From Nitrososphaerota archaeon (GTDB taxonomy: Archaea > Thermoproteota > Bathyarchaeia > Bathyarchaeales > Bathycorpusculaceae): a stretch of 13,594 nucleotides of DNA. Location: positions 1 to 13,594 of the forward strand of contig JAITBW010000137.1 of assembly GCA_031283385.1 (NCBI GenBank), given 5' to 3'. Below, in pieces: positions 13,583 to 13,594 of the stretch. The notes under the pieces were generated by a model. The model was not told where the DNA came from, searched no databases, and was given only the letters and a program-made list of their open reading frames with translations. A program made the position numbers and the translations under genes. The first letter of the stretch is position 1; the number at the start of each line of letters is the position of its first letter.

Positions 13583-13594
13583 GTTTTCTAAATA

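Overview
The window is archaeal chromosomal DNA, AT-rich and tightly packed with core information-processing genes. Several things point to Archaea: a clamp loader with small and large RFC subunits, MCM, two GINS proteins, a PriS/PriL primase with an Fe-S-type PriL, PCNA, transcript cleavage factor TFS, eL44/eS27 ribosomal proteins, aIF2-alpha and Nop10. The pairings gins23-mcm and priS-gins15 are those known from the TACK superphylum (for example Sulfolobus). Together with the low GC content this suggests a TACK lineage, most likely Bathyarchaeia. That placement is an inference and I could not test it by search.

Left block, plus strand (1-5249): the 3' part of rfcS, rfcL (TTG start overlapping the rfcS stop), a small 8-cysteine protein of unknown function, a ~210-bp gap with a T-tract and a probable promoter, then gins23 and mcm. 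Right block, minus strand (read from 13531 down to 6768): tfs; pcna-priL (1-nt overlap); priS-gins15 (11-nt overlap); then eL44-eS27-aIF2-alpha-nop10-PAC2 chaperone. The nop10 gene is only 55 codons long and is squeezed between aIF2-alpha and PAC2 with no gap. The two blocks converge on 5250-6767.

The unusual part lies in that convergent gap. A single plus-strand gene (5548-6399) encodes a predicted secreted, C-terminally membrane-anchored protein unrelated to replication. It is bracketed by a 54-bp imperfect inverted repeat (5254-5307 against 6642-6695, 50/54 matches). The repeats are built from ~20-bp units with the core TCGTGGGA, seven copies in all: four pointing right (three upstream of the gene, one just downstream) and three pointing left. 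No transposase is present. The segment looks like a small inverted-repeat cassette placed between two essential gene blocks.

As a functional set, RFC (rfcS/L) loads PCNA, MCM with Gins15 and Gins23 forms the CMG-like helicase, and PriS/PriL primes. Most of an archaeal replisome is therefore encoded within 13 kb, next to translation and ribosome-biogenesis genes. Many starts are TTG or GTG and the genes overlap or abut, which indicates translational coupling.
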